A stretch of 64,000 bases of DNA from NCBI RefSeq assembly GCF_037126465.1, contig NC_088201.1, positions 67,292,879 through 67,356,878 on the forward strand, read 5' to 3'. The position numbers and the translations under genes were made by a program. Each line of letters begins with the position of its first letter. The first letter of the stretch is position 1. This DNA is from Ornithodoros turicata (taxonomy: Eukaryota; Arthropoda; Arachnida; Ixodida; Argasidae). The notes beneath the pieces were generated by a model. It saw only the letters and a list, made by a program, of their open reading frames with translations, was not told the origin of the DNA and searched no databases. Shown here one piece after another: positions 42,565 through 52,926 of this stretch.

Positions 42565-45500
42565 ATGAGATTGCTGTTCTCCGGCGTGTTTTTCTTGAAC
42601 CCTTCCCCGACTTCGTCAATGACTTTCAAATTATTAACGTTTAATGTAAGGGGATTTAGAAGTAGAGTGAAGCAAAACGAAGTCATAGACCTAGCAAGGT
42701 TTTTAGGCGTGAATTGTATATTCATTCAAGAATCGCATTGGCACAAACAGCTGGAGGCAAAAGAATTTGACAGATGTTTCAACACATTGTCTTATTGGAG
42801 CTACGGAACTCATAACTCACGAGGGGTCGGCATTATCTTCTTAAAACCAAGAGAGGTCAAAGCTATCAAGTTTGAGAAAGACCTGAACGGGAGAATAGTA
42901 ACCGTAGACATAGATAATGATGGCACGTTGCTTCGACTGATCAATATATATGGGCCAAATAAAGCAAATGAGTCGGGGGAGTTTTATAGAGATGAGCTTC
43001 CTTACTATTTCATTGGAGCTTACAGCTTCATTGTGGGAGGTGATTTCAACTGTGTAATTGATGCAAAAGATACAGCATCGGGTGTACATAAAAACGTTTC
43101 TGGAGCTGCAGAGTTGCGGCAGGCTATAGATGCTTTTAACTTGGCAGACGCTTGGACACTTGCTAGAGGAGGAGGAAATGGGTTCACACGACTAAATAAA
43201 TTGGGGGGAAGTAGACTAGACAGAATTTATGTGTCAAGTCACTTGTTGTGTAATGTAGAAAATATTCAGACGATTGAGACCATTGACATCTCTGATCATA
43301 AGGGAGTTTTAGTTGAATTGACAAAAGTGGGTTTTCCAGGCTCCCGACACCCCTGGCGCATGAACACCAAATTACTGCAGTGTCCAGAAATTCATGCGGA
43401 CATACAGACCTTAATTGAGAGAGCGGTCCGGGAGAGTGACAGTACATTTGCTTGGTGGGTAAAACTCAAAGATGACATCAGGAACTGTCTGAGAGCCTGG
43501 GGCCGGAAAAAGGCCCATGAGAAGCGTGCTTTGACATGCAGACTTCAGGCACATCTGCGCCAACTTCAACAAACTGGCACTGGGTTTCTTTCCGGTGTGA
43601 CATTTCCTTCTGCCAACGATCACCTGGCACTCCTGAGGGAGGAGCGGTGGGAGGCAGTAAGGTACTTGGCGGCGAAAAATAAAATTGAGAAGGAAGCCTG
43701 GTGCTCCCGAAGGCTCCTCTCCAAACATCTTTCTTCAGCTCAGCCACCAATGGAGGCTCTAATGAAAAACGGCAGCAGAATCACTGGTCAGAGACAAATA
43801 GCTGAAATGGCCAGAGAGTTCTTCTCAGACTTGTACGGGGGAGACCTCACAGAGTCGGACCGTTTCAGTTCCGATTACACCCGCAGGGGTGTTGAACTGA
43901 ACTGCGAGGAGGTTGTTCAGGTTGTCCGTAGCCTGAAAAACAGAAAAGCACCTGGACCCGATGGGTTGCCTGCTGAGTTCTACAAGCAGTATTGGAACCT
44001 CCTGGGTCCCTCTCTGGTTAAGGTGCTTAATTACTCTCTAAAACAGGGATCACTACCAGACGAGTTTATGGAGGGAACCGTTACTTTGTTATGCAAGGAC
44101 CCCCAGCGAAAGGAGCAGTTGGGAGCATGGAGGCCGATAACACTTTTAAACGTAGATTACAAAATTCTAGCAAAGGTTCTAGTAAAGAGGCTACAAAAAA
44201 ACATGAAAAACTGGATATCGCCATTTCAGGGGGCAGCAGTCGGTGGTCGAAAAATACAGGACAAACTTTGGGAAATCAGGGATGTAATACAGTGGTTAGC
44301 GGAGAGGGACGTACGTAGTATTTTAATGGCCTTTGATCAAGAAAAGGCCTTTGATAGGTTGAAACATGCGTTTTTGAGGGAAACGCTCGAACAAGTCGAA
44401 GCAGAAAATGAAATAGTAAGCACTATAGGAGCGATGTATAGAGGATGCAAGAGCAGGTTGCTCATCAACGGTTGTCTAGGGAAGGAATTTACTATTCGAA
44501 GAGGTGTAAGGCAGGGTTGCCCTCTTTCTCCTCTTTTGTACGTCCTGGCATTTGATCGCCTCTTGCGAGAGCTCTATCAGTGTTCATCAATCAAGGGAGT
44601 GGGAATACCTGGCTCAGCACAGACAAAGACAATAGTCGCCTATGCAGACGACTTGTCAATGATTGTTCAGAGTGAAAAGGACGTGGAGAACACATTGCAG
44701 GTTTTAGAAGAATATGGGACAAGAAGTGGAGCGAAAATTAACAAAGAGAAATCGAAAATGCTGTACATGGGGGGCGAGTACCCAAGGAGAGATCTAGGGC
44801 TCAGAGTTGTTGATGAAGTAAAAATTTTAGGTATCCTATTTGATAAGCATGGAGCGTCTTGCAAGAATTGGTCCTACTTGAAGGCAGCAGTCGAAAAGAT
44901 TATGAACGATCACGACGAGCCTGCAATGTCACTGATGGCTAGAGCACAGGTCATCAAAGCGATCGTGGTGCCAAAGTACACATACTTGTTCTCGGTCATT
45001 CACCCATCTCGGGATGTATGCCGAGGAATAGAGAAATGTTGTTTTAGCTTCATTTGGAGTGGAAAGACTCAGTGGGTGGCGCAAGAAAGATTAAAGCTTC
45101 CAATAGAGGATGGTGGCCTGCAAATTCCGGACTTTCGACATTTAGCACAGGCATACGCGGTACATGGAGCTTACAGGATGCTAACTCAGGAAGGTTCCGG
45201 GAAACTTTTATCGAGATTTTGGCTGGGCACTAACATAAAACTTTTTAGGCAAGAAAGCATTGATCATAGAGTCCCAATGTCTGAAAACCAGCCAAGACTA
45301 TACAAAGTAGCGAAACAGGCTCTTGTACAGCTTAAAAAGTTGAACAATAATAAGGACTATGGCGATTGCAAGGTCGTGGAAATCTACAAAGACTTGAGGA
45401 AAGAATTTGTTGAGAACTCCTCTTCCCAGATAACACGAGAGGGATGGAAAAGACTGAATAGCTTCTGGTTGGATAGTAAAAGGAAATCGCTGTTGTGGAG

Positions 45501-45969
45501 AATAGGGCATGGAGTACTACCTGTGAAAGACAGATTCTATTTATGGGGTAAGTCCAGTAGACGGAACTGCGCGCTTTGTAGTCGCACAGAAACAGTAAAA
45601 CATGCAATTTTTGAGTGTAAAGTGCCTGCATACCTGTGGTTATGCTTCAAAAAATATTTTGGATTAAGTAGTCTTACGTTTGAACAAGCTGTGGGGATCC
45701 ATATCGGGCAAGTAGTTAAGAAGCAGCAGAGCTTCTATCTATTGGTCGCCGCAGAAATTGTCTATCAAGTGTGGCTTAATAGGTGTAGGGTTGTTCATGG
45801 AGGTGATTGTTGGAGCAAGGCGAAATTTAGAAATATTGTGAGCTATTATGTCCGCATGTGGCTTGGGAGGGAAAGGTTACGTTTGGGGCAGCGAAATTTC
45901 TTCAAACAGTGGCAGTGCAAAGGCTTCAGAGTGGTGGACGGGATCATCAAGTTCCACTTGAGCGAGTAA
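42565..45969 (+). CDS. L1-like ORF2, endonuclease and reverse transcriptase, intact
   Basis: A 1134-residue protein. Endonuclease, about 20-255: LLTFNVRGF, IFIQESHW, INIYGP, VGGDFNCVID, GGSRLDRIYV and DISDHKG cover the Asn, Glu, Asp and His of the active site. RT, about 465-740: KAPGPDGLPAEFYKQYW, WRPITLLNVDYKILAK, FDQEKAFDRLKHAF, RRGVRQGCPLSPLLYVLAF and the active site VAYADDLSM near residue 693. C-terminus: CALCSRTETVKHAIFEC (CCHC, near 1002-1018), then a conserved VYQVWLNRCRVVHGG segment. It would nick target DNA and prime reverse transcription there. The first ATG gives a 19-residue leader before MTFKLLTFNVRG; that second ATG is an alternative start. Codon use is more A/T-rich than in copies 1 and 3. 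Confidence 0.93.
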   Translation: MRLLFSGVFFLNPSPTSSMTFKLLTFNVRGFRSRVKQNEVIDLARFLGVNCIFIQESHWHKQLEAKEFDRCFNTLSYWSYGTHNSRGVGIIFLKPREVKAIKFEKDLNGRIVTVDIDNDGTLLRLINIYGPNKANESGEFYRDELPYYFIGAYSFIVGGDFNCVIDAKDTASGVHKNVSGAAELRQAIDAFNLADAWTLARGGGNGFTRLNKLGGSRLDRIYVSSHLLCNVENIQTIETIDISDHKGVLVELTKVGFPGSRHPWRMNTKLLQCPEIHADIQTLIERAVRESDSTFAWWVKLKDDIRNCLRAWGRKKAHEKRALTCRLQAHLRQLQQTGTGFLSGVTFPSANDHLALLREERWEAVRYLAAKNKIEKEAWCSRRLLSKHLSSAQPPMEALMKNGSRITGQRQIAEMAREFFSDLYGGDLTESDRFSSDYTRRGVELNCEEVVQVVRSLKNRKAPGPDGLPAEFYKQYWNLLGPSLVKVLNYSLKQGSLPDEFMEGTVTLLCKDPQRKEQLGAWRPITLLNVDYKILAKVLVKRLQKNMKNWISPFQGAAVGGRKIQDKLWEIRDVIQWLAERDVRSILMAFDQEKAFDRLKHAFLRETLEQVEAENEIVSTIGAMYRGCKSRLLINGCLGKEFTIRRGVRQGCPLSPLLYVLAFDRLLRELYQCSSIKGVGIPGSAQTKTIVAYADDLSMIVQSEKDVENTLQVLEEYGTRSGAKINKEKSKMLYMGGEYPRRDLGLRVVDEVKILGILFDKHGASCKNWSYLKAAVEKIMNDHDEPAMSLMARAQVIKAIVVPKYTYLFSVIHPSRDVCRGIEKCCFSFIWSGKTQWVAQERLKLPIEDGGLQIPDFRHLAQAYAVHGAYRMLTQEGSGKLLSRFWLGTNIKLFRQESIDHRVPMSENQPRLYKVAKQALVQLKKLNNNKDYGDCKVVEIYKDLRKEFVENSSSQITREGWKRLNSFWLDSKRKSLLWRIGHGVLPVKDRFYLWGKSSRRNCALCSRTETVKHAIFECKVPAYLWLCFKKYFGLSSLTFEQAVGIHIGQVVKKQQSFYLLVAAEIVYQVWLNRCRVVHGGDCWSKAKFRNIVSYYVRMWLGRERLRLGQRNFFKQWQCKGFRVVDGIIKFHLSE

Positions 45970-46228
45970 GTATGAATGAAATTATGTTTCCTGAGCATTT
46001 GAAAACTTTCCAGGGGAGGGAATTGGTAAGATATGCGGGGCGGTTTAAATGTGAAGCACAGTGGTGTTGGCACTCCTCGAGAGTATACGATGGGATGCTG
46101 CACTTCAGTGCGATAGCAATGTGGCAATGTTTTAGAACTTGTCTCAGTTGTTGACTCAAGGATAGAAATAGGCGAGATACGAATAATGGGGTAACAAGCG
46201 GGATAAATGGTTAGGGAAAGCTTAGGAA

Positions 46229-46280
46229 GATGAGTACACAATCTTCTGTGGCTCATCTCATAGAGTCAACAATACATACA
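46229..46280 (+). other. 3'-terminal stem-loop and AATACA tail of LINE copy 2
   Basis: GATGAG (46,229-46,234) pairs with CTCATC (46,252-46,257); the element then ends GTCAACAATACATACA. Other LINEs in the array end in a stem-loop plus GATGACAATACAC, so the arrangement is shared. Confidence 0.6.
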
Positions 46281-46297
46281 TAAGGAATAGAATAAGG
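46281..46297. repeat. Target-site duplication, right copy (17 bp)
   Basis: Exact repeat of 41,139-41,155, immediately after the 3' end of LINE copy 2 and before the leader of copy 3. Confidence 0.8.
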
Positions 46298-46394
46298 TAA
46301 GCTTCTGTTCCAACACAAATTTTTGTAGATATTTCTGTGTGCATTTCTTTGACGTGTTTTCCATGGGTTAGTTCACTTGTGTTACGTGTTTGTG

Positions 46395-47519
46395 ATGGCC
46401 AGTAGGCCGCTAGATTTTCGCGTTTCGCTGCCCTCAGCGATATCGCGTGTGGAGTTCTTGCTGGCCCTGGTGAGGAAGGCCCCTAAAGGGTGTATTTGTT
46501 CCTTCCAGCACCAGGACCAGCACCAGGATGAGTGTTTCTTTGAGCTGCGGAATATGTCCCGCGAGGAGGCTTCGGCCCTGAAGAATTTAGCTCATGTTGA
46601 AGTCGGCGGGGAGACTGTTCCTTTGGTTTCTCTTGAAACCAATCTCACCGTCGTGTCCGTGTCTAAAGCGCCCGTCGGAATGGATGATGCGCATATTGTC
46701 TCGGCCCTGGGACAATATGGCATCATCAAGGTCATCCAACGTGAAAAATATGAGCACCCGGAGTTGAGTTCCATTGAGACCGGCAATCGCCGTGTGATAA
46801 TGGAGATGACGTCTCCCGTGCCCAATTTCTTGCGTGTCAGGTGTAAGCGAATTATTATTCGCTACCCCGGGATGCGGCGTGTTTGTTTTCGATGTGGACA
46901 GACTGGGCATTTTAAGAAGGCGTGCCCGGTACCTGTATGCTCTCGATGCGGCGAGGTGGGACATAACACGTGTGCGAGGCCTTGTCCAAAATGTGGTGGG
47001 GATCATTAATCCATCACGTGTTCGCGGAAGACATGGGCGAATCGTGTGGCGACCGTTACTAATGGTTCGGAGACCGATTTCGCTGGTTCAGAGTGCCGTG
47101 ACAATGTCACTGTCCTGCAGGAAACGGAGGCGCCGGCAGAGATTGTTGCTACGAACAATAGGGCTGGTTCGGGGCAGGAAGCCCTCGTACTTCCTGTGCA
47201 GGAGCAGTCTGCAACTGAGGTGCAGGAGCAGTCTGCATCTGGAGTAGAGGTGCAGTCTGCTTCTGGGGTTGTACAGCAGTCTACATCTAGAGTAGTGGAG
47301 CAGTCTGCTTCGGGAATAAAGGTGAAACCTGTAGTGCTTCAGGCGAACGAAGATGCTGCGGGACAAGTTGTACGTTTTTTCCCCAGCGATTCTTCGCTGG
47401 AGAGTGTAAACAGTAGCCACAGTGGTCCGGAAGATATGTGTGGGGTTACGTGCCAGGGTCTCAAGCGGAGGGCTTCGGATTCTGCACTATCCTCTCCTAT
47501 GCGGGCAAAGAAGCAATAG
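46395..47519 (+). pseudogene. L1-like ORF1 of copy 3, stop inside third zinc knuckle
   Basis: Starts MASRPLDFRVSLPSAISRVE. Middle: NLTVVSVSKAPVGMDDAHIV and LGQYGIIKVIQREKYEHPEL, an RRM-like region. Zinc knuckles CFRCGQTGHFKKAC, CSRCGEVGHNTC and CPKCGGDH-stop-SITC: TAA at 47,007-47,009 falls within the third knuckle, and the frame continues in phase beyond it to TAG at 47,517-47,519. The tail has a short tandem of EQSASGV-like heptads (47,200-47,330). ORF2 starts three bases after the stop. Confidence 0.85.
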
Positions 47520-47521
47520 AC

Positions 47522-50500
47522 ATGTTACTTTCACTTTTACTCATGTGTCTAAAAGTTATGACGCTAAATTGTAGGGGATTTAGCAGGAGTCCGAAACAGT
47601 TTTCAGTTATTCAGTGGGCCAATAATTTTCGTGTTGATATTCTACTCCTGCAGGAGACTCGCCTCTTATCTGCCAGTGCTATTAGAGCGTTGGAAGCGGA
47701 CCACACAGTTGGGGCGTTTTTTAGCCATGGTTCGCCGCATCGCTCAGGTGTGGCAGCGATTCTCTTCCCCTCTTTTCCTGGTGGAGTAAGGTGGTACGAC
47801 CGTGACAATGGTGGTCGGGTTCTCTCACTAGAATTAGACGTGGGAGGAACTTTGTTGCGACTTATTAATCTGTACGCGCCTGCGCGTCGCGGAGAGCGCG
47901 CAGATTTTTTTCGGAGCCTTGATTGTTTCTTTTTAGGAAACTCTAATGTTGTGGTTGCGGGAGATTTCAACTGCGTTATTGACCGGCATGTGAGTAGCCG
48001 TCGACCAGTTAACGTAGAGCTTTCTCGCTTAGTTAACGAGCTTGGACTTGTAGATGCCTTTCTGCACCTCAACAATGGGCAGTACCAGTCCACTTGGTCA
48101 AACTCTCGTGGTGCACATGGCCGTATAGATCGTTTTTATGTTTCTTCTGGCATCGTTTCGCAAATGCGCGAGTGTGTTGTCTGCCCTTCTGGGGACTTAT
48201 CAGACCATGAAGGGGTTCTTTTTGTTCTTGGTGGCTTTCGGCGTTACCGCACTGGATCAGGCTGTTGGAGGCTGGCTGCTTCCCTGTTGAGTGACTCGGA
48301 GGTACGTAATGATGTCAAACTGTGGCTCGAGAGTCAGTGCGCTGTCTCTGTTGTTTCGCCAGAATGGTGGGAACAGACGAAGCTCGGAGCCGCGAGACTT
48401 TTCCGCCAGTGGCGGGCAAGACGTGCTCGTGAGAGCCGGGAGGAGATACAGCACCTCCGGCAAGTACTCTCTATCTTGCGTCACCCAGGTTCGAGGGGCC
48501 CTGGAAACGACGACGCTATTCAGGACGTACTCAGGAGGATCACCTCTTTGAAGTTACGTGCCTGGGACCAGTTCGCGGCTTCGCAGTCGGTCGAACGCTG
48601 GTCACGAGAAGCATGTTGCTCTCGTCTTCTTCTTGGCCGTTACTTTCGCCGCCCTCGAAACACTGTCGAGGAGCTACTGGCGAGTGATGGGTCAGTATTG
48701 ACGGAGCCTGACTCCGTGCGGTCACTCTTTCGTGATCACTTTTCCGCCCTGTACGAGTTGGTGGTACCTCCTGATGCAGGACACCAGACTTTTTTGCCAG
48801 AGCCCAAAGACTTCGTTCTGAGCACAGCCAGATTTACTCAGGATGAGTATACGGCAGCTGTGAAAGCTTTGCGAGCTGGTAGGTCTCCCGGCTCCGATGG
48901 TCTCCCTGCTGAATTTTATAAGTGTTTCTGGGGGGTACTTCGACGCCCCCTGACCGAGTTATTTAACAACTGCTTAGCTGCCGGCCTCCTCTGCCTTTCC
49001 ATGAGGCAGAGTATAGTGTCTATGCTTTGCAAAGATCCCACACGGAGTCGTGACCCTAATGCCTACCGACCGGTATCTCTTCTAAATACAGATTACAAGA
49101 TCATTTCTACCACAATTCTAAATCGAGTTTCTCCAGTCCTGGGTTCTGTCATCCCTGCTTCACAGGCCTGCGCCGTCCCTGGGCGGTCCCTTGTGCTTCA
49201 CACTCAGGCTTTGCGAGACGCGATTTATTGGGCTCATAGTCGCCACCAGTCGGCAACGCTGGTGTCTTTTGACCAGAACAAAGCTTTTGACAGAGTGAAC
49301 CACGAGTACATGTACCGGGTGTTGGGAGCTGTCGGTTTTGATCGCGCGGTGGTATCTTGGATAAGGGCTCTCTATGCTGAGGCCTTTGCCTGCATTGGAG
49401 TCAACGGGGGAATGTCTGATACTTTTTCCATCAAATCGGGGGTGCGATAAGGTTGTCCCTTATCTCCTGCTTTGTATGCCATGGTCTTTAGCCCGCTCTT
49501 GGAAGATCTCGCAACCTCGCTTCGTACTCGCATGCTACAGCTGCCGGGTTCCGTAGCCCTTCCGTTGTTTGCATATGCAGATGATTTATCCTTAATCCTT
49601 AGCAGTGAGGACGCGATAGGTCAAGTGTTAGCCATCCTGGAGGCCTACGGTAGAGCATCGAACGCGCGGATAAACAGGGATAAGAGTGCAGCGCTCTTAT
49701 CAATTCAGTCCCCTCCTGTGCGTCTCCATTCGGGATACAAGTTAAAACTGAATTACGCATACTGGGATACTATTTCAATAGTCGGGGAATCGCAGTATCA
49801 TCGTGGATGCGCATTCACCAGCGTAGCATTCCCGTACTCCGTGAATTGAAGGGTCTGGTTCTTCCACTTACTTGTAAGGCCCGGCTAGCGGCGTCGTGGT
49901 TCTTAAGCAAGTATTGGTACCATGGTACCATATCGCCTCCGCCACGCCAGATCTTTCTTACTGTGACCCGTATTGCTTTTCAGTTCGTATGGGGTAACAG
50001 TGTGGAATGGGTGTCGCGCGCGCGTCTGTACCAGTCGCGTGAGGTTGGTGGCTTGCGAGTGCCACATGTAAAAGTGAAGTGCCTTGCTTTAGGTATAAAG
50101 ACAATTTTTGATGCCCTGAGTGAGCCTAACCATCCCGCACACGACCTTTTGCACTACCTTCTTGGCCTGGAGATTCGTTTCTTTTGTTCCTTTCAGCAGA
50201 ATAGGCCGCGCTCAGAGTTTACTGCTCCCCACTTAAAAGAGTACGTGTCATCAGTCCGTTCGCGTCCGCGAGAGCCACGTGGACGCTGATCTTTCTACAT
50301 GGTCAGTGAGGCGGTTCTATGTGTCCCTGCTGGGCTTACTTCCGGCACCCACGGGTGTACTGGAGCTATCTGTTCCGCGTCAGATCGCGTGGCGCTACGC
50401 TACTGCAGGATGGTTGAACTCTTGTCGTGCAAGTTTGCAGTGGAGACTTGCGCACGATGTCCTGCCGCTCAGGGATCGTTTGCATCGTTATGGTCTCACC

Positions 50501-50911
50501 TCGCCTCGATGTCCTTTCTGTTCTAGCCATGAAACTGTGCAGCACGCTTTTCATGAGTGTCTCGTTCCCGACGTTTTGTGGCACAGAGTTGAGGAGCTGT
50601 ATGGGGTTCCACGGATTCGCTGGGGCACCATTCAAACGCTCCTTCAACCCCCCGTTCCAATCCGGGATAGACGACAGTTCATTCTCTTAGCCGTAGAGAT
50701 AAATTACCAAGTGTGGATTGCGCGCTGCATAGCAGTACACGGCGGTCGCGCTCGGGGGACGTCACACGTTCTAAGCCTCGTTCGAGCGGGTGTTCGCAGA
50801 GTCTTACAGAGGGAGAGAGCAGTCCTCGGTGCTATGGAGTTCGGAAGACGCTGGCTAACTTCGTCCGTGCTATTCGAAGAAACGCACGGAAGGTACGTTG
50901 TTCATTACTAA
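47522..50911 (+). pseudogene. L1-like ORF2 of copy 3 with one nonsense codon and two frameshifts
   Basis: Endonuclease: KVMTLNCRGF, LLLQETRL, VVAGDFNCVID, GRIDRFYVS and DLSDHEG. RT: RSPGSDGLPAEFYKCFWG, YRPVSLLNTDYKI and FDQNKAFDRVNHEY. In the highly conserved VRQGCPLSP the Gln codon is TAA (49,448-49,450). The same frame continues to AYADDLSLI (active site intact). Frameshifts lie near 49,795 and near 50,275. The C-terminus has CPFCSSHETVQHAFHEC (CCHC) and NYQVWIARCIAVHGG. Three lesions in 3.4 kb imply a fairly young inactive copy. Confidence 0.88.
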
Positions 50912-51086
50912 GCGTTACTTTCTTTCGTGCCGTTATCCCGTACGCAACTCTCCGCAGTCTTGGTCTGTTGCATGGCGACGACAAGAACGAACAGCAATCC
51001 TTAACGTGACGTGATTTCACAAGCAGGAGTTGGCATTGCACTAGTTCTAGTTTTAGTCCTAGCTTGTTGAGATAGTTATATGGGAG

Positions 51087-51127
51087 CCAGTCCTTGTGAC
51101 TGGACTTCCGCCTCGATGCCAATACAC
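51087..51127 (+). other. 3' stem-loop and tail of LINE copy 3
   Basis: CCAGTC (51,087-51,092) pairs with GACTGG (51,098-51,103); the element ends with GATGCCAATACAC. Confidence 0.6.
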
Positions 51128-52464
51128 GGTGTTGTCTTCGATGGTAGCGGGGTATCTCGTGTAAACTGGCCTACAGTGTTTAAACGTTCCTCTGCTGTTC
51201 TCCGTGAACTCAAGTCTGTAGACCTGCCCCTCACTTTCCGTGCCCGTTTACTAGCTTCTTGGTACTACAGCCGTCTGTGGTTCCCCGCCGCCATATGTCT
51301 GCCACCTACAGTCATTCGGGTCGCCATAACTCGCAACGCGTTCCGTTTCCTGTGGGCTGGTTCAGTTGAATGGGTCAGGAGGTCACAGCTGTATCTCACG
51401 GGTGATCGGGGCGGTTTAGGCGTGCCGGCTATCACGGAGCGCTCTCTAGCACTGCAGATCCGGGCTGTCTTTGAGGCGCTTCACAATCCTGATCATCCAG
51501 CGTGCGCTTTAGTGCACTATTTCCTCGGTCATGCCGTCCAGTGGTTCACCGATATCACTGACAGCCGTCCGAGAGCAGAAGTTCCCTCCCCTCTTTTCAC
51601 AGCTTGCATAGCTGCCGTCAGACGCGTACGCGAGATGTCCCCAGACGCTGACGTCTCTCTTTGGGAAGCCAGGGATTTCTACGCCGCGCTCATGGAGGCG
51701 GTGCTGGTTCCCTCCCTGCCTGGTGCCGTGGGTAGTCCTTCCGGGAGCGCCTGGCGACGTATCACGGCTGGCTGGTTGGACGCTCGTCGAGCGAGTCTCC
51801 AGTGGAAGCTGGCTCATGGTGTCCTCCTGCTTCGTGAACGTTTACACCGCTTCCATATTTGTCGCACGGATCACTGCCCGCCTTGTGGCATCTCGGAGTC
51901 ACCAGATCACTGCTTCCTTCAGTGCCAGATTCCGCTGCTCCTGTGGAGCAGAGCGGCTGTTGTTTTTGAACTTCCAAGAGTCGAATGGGCCACTGTAAGG
52001 TTCATGGAACCGTTGCCGGTTGCAGCAAGGGGTCGGAAACATTTGGCGTGTTTGATTGCAGAAATAAATTTCCAAATTTGGATACGCCGGTGCCGGTTGG
52101 CCTTCGGTGGCCCCGACTGTGGGAGCGTAGGTTTGTTTCAGGCAGTTCGTGCTGGACTACAGGCGCTGATCACCAGGGAACAGGCAGTGCTGGGCTCAGT
52201 CGAGTGCTCCCGTCGCTGGCCCTGCTCCACTCGCATCTTCCGCTATGATGAGGGTGTGTGGCACATTCTGTTCTAGCCAGTTTGCTAGACCTGTACTGTC
52301 CTCCGTCGCGACTCTCCCGTATATCATGGATTGTTCGCATGGTATGGCCCGTAAAAACAGCAATCTCCCCTAGGAGCGTTGTTATCCTGCCTTTCAGCAT
52401 AGTGTGCGTCTAGTGTAAAGGAACCTACCTCCATAGGTAGCTCTCCTGCTTGATGACAATATAC
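51128..52464 (+). mobile_element. 5'-truncated L1-like LINE (copy B')
   Basis: Starts abruptly at GTGTTGTCTTCGATGG directly after the tail of copy 3 and keeps the last 380 codons of ORF2 plus a 3' UTR. The 3' end has a CTACCT-CCAT-AGGTAG stem (52,425-52,440) and TGATGACAATATAC. The other copy of this piece, at 35,088, starts at the same point but lacks the 3' UTR. Confidence 0.85.
51134..52276 (+). CDS. L1-like ORF2 C-terminal domain, open fragment
   Basis: Open without a break from the truncation point to TAG at 52,274-52,276: VVFDGSGVSRVNWPTVFKRS, LLASWYYSRLWFPAA, RFLWAGSVEWVRRSQLYL, AGWLDARRASLQWKLAHGVL, the zinc motif CPPCGISESPDHCFLQC, and LIAEINFQIWIRRCRLAFGG. It holds no catalytic RT residues, so no enzyme activity is expected. 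There is no native start codon; the open frame extends upstream only through the 3' UTR of copy 3. Confidence 0.85.
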   Translation, partial: VFDGSGVSRVNWPTVFKRSSAVLRELKSVDLPLTFRARLLASWYYSRLWFPAAICLPPTVIRVAITRNAFRFLWAGSVEWVRRSQLYLTGDRGGLGVPAITERSLALQIRAVFEALHNPDHPACALVHYFLGHAVQWFTDITDSRPRAEVPSPLFTACIAAVRRVREMSPDADVSLWEARDFYAALMEAVLVPSLPGAVGSPSGSAWRRITAGWLDARRASLQWKLAHGVLLLRERLHRFHICRTDHCPPCGISESPDHCFLQCQIPLLLWSRAAVVFELPRVEWATVRFMEPLPVAARGRKHLACLIAEINFQIWIRRCRLAFGGPDCGSVGLFQAVRAGLQALITREQAVLGSVECSRRWPCSTRIFRYDEGVWHILF

Positions 52465-52926
52465 GCCATACCCACTTCCTGGAACCGTTGCCTGTTCCGC
52501 GCGCTCAGCGCAAACAATTGGCTTACCGAGATAAACTTTCATATTTGGATTCGTTGTTGCCGGCCGGCTTACGGTGGCCAAGACTTCGGGGACGCAGCTA
52601 TATTTCAGGCTGTCAGGGCAGGGCTTTGTAGCCACATTGTCCGTGAGGAAGCACTATATGGCCTTGTGAAGTGCTCTCGCCGCTGACTGACGTCTACTCG
52701 TCTTTTCCGCCACGCTCAGGATGAGTGGCATATCATGTTCTAACGAGCTCGCTAGGACTGTACTGAACTCCGCAGCGACCCTCCCCTGTTTGGATTGTTC
52801 GCTTTGTACGGTCAATACGAAAAGCAAACTCTTCAAGAGAGTGTTGTTATCTAGCTTGTAGGGCTGTAACGTGAAGTTAAAGGGGACTACCTCCATAGGT
52901 GGCCCCCTTGCTTGATGACAATACAC
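52465..52926 (+). pseudogene. 5'-truncated L1-like fragment with its 3' end
   Basis: Retains only the last 60-70 codons of ORF2 (LTEINFHIWIRCCRPAYGGQ, GLCSHIVREEALYGLVKCSR) and a 3' UTR with the CTACCTCCATAGGTGG stem (52,887-52,902) and TGATGACAATACAC. It begins immediately after the tail of copy B'. Confidence 0.8.

Larger units (their letters stand above)
41156..46280 (+). mobile_element. Full-length L1-like LINE (copy 2), both ORFs intact
   Basis: A 5,125-bp element with 178-bp 5' leader, ORF1, ORF2 13 bp downstream, and a 311-bp 3' UTR ending in a small hairpin and ACAATACATACA. There is no poly(A) tail. It is flanked by a 17-bp duplication. Neither frame has a stop or frameshift, all catalytic residues are present, and so it is the best candidate in the window for a competent or recently competent element. 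The domain set (CCHC ORF1, apurinic-like endonuclease, RT, C-terminal CCHC, no RNase H) places it in the L1/Tx1 group. Confidence 0.92.
46298..51127 (+). mobile_element. L1-like LINE copy 3, near full length, inactivated
   Basis: Leader, ORF1, ORF2 and 3' UTR are all present (about 4.83 kb), but ORF1 has one nonsense codon and ORF2 has one nonsense codon and two frameshifts. The 3' end is a CCAGTCCTTGTGACTGG stem-loop followed by GATGCCAATACAC. A 5'-truncated LINE begins at once afterwards. Confidence 0.88.
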
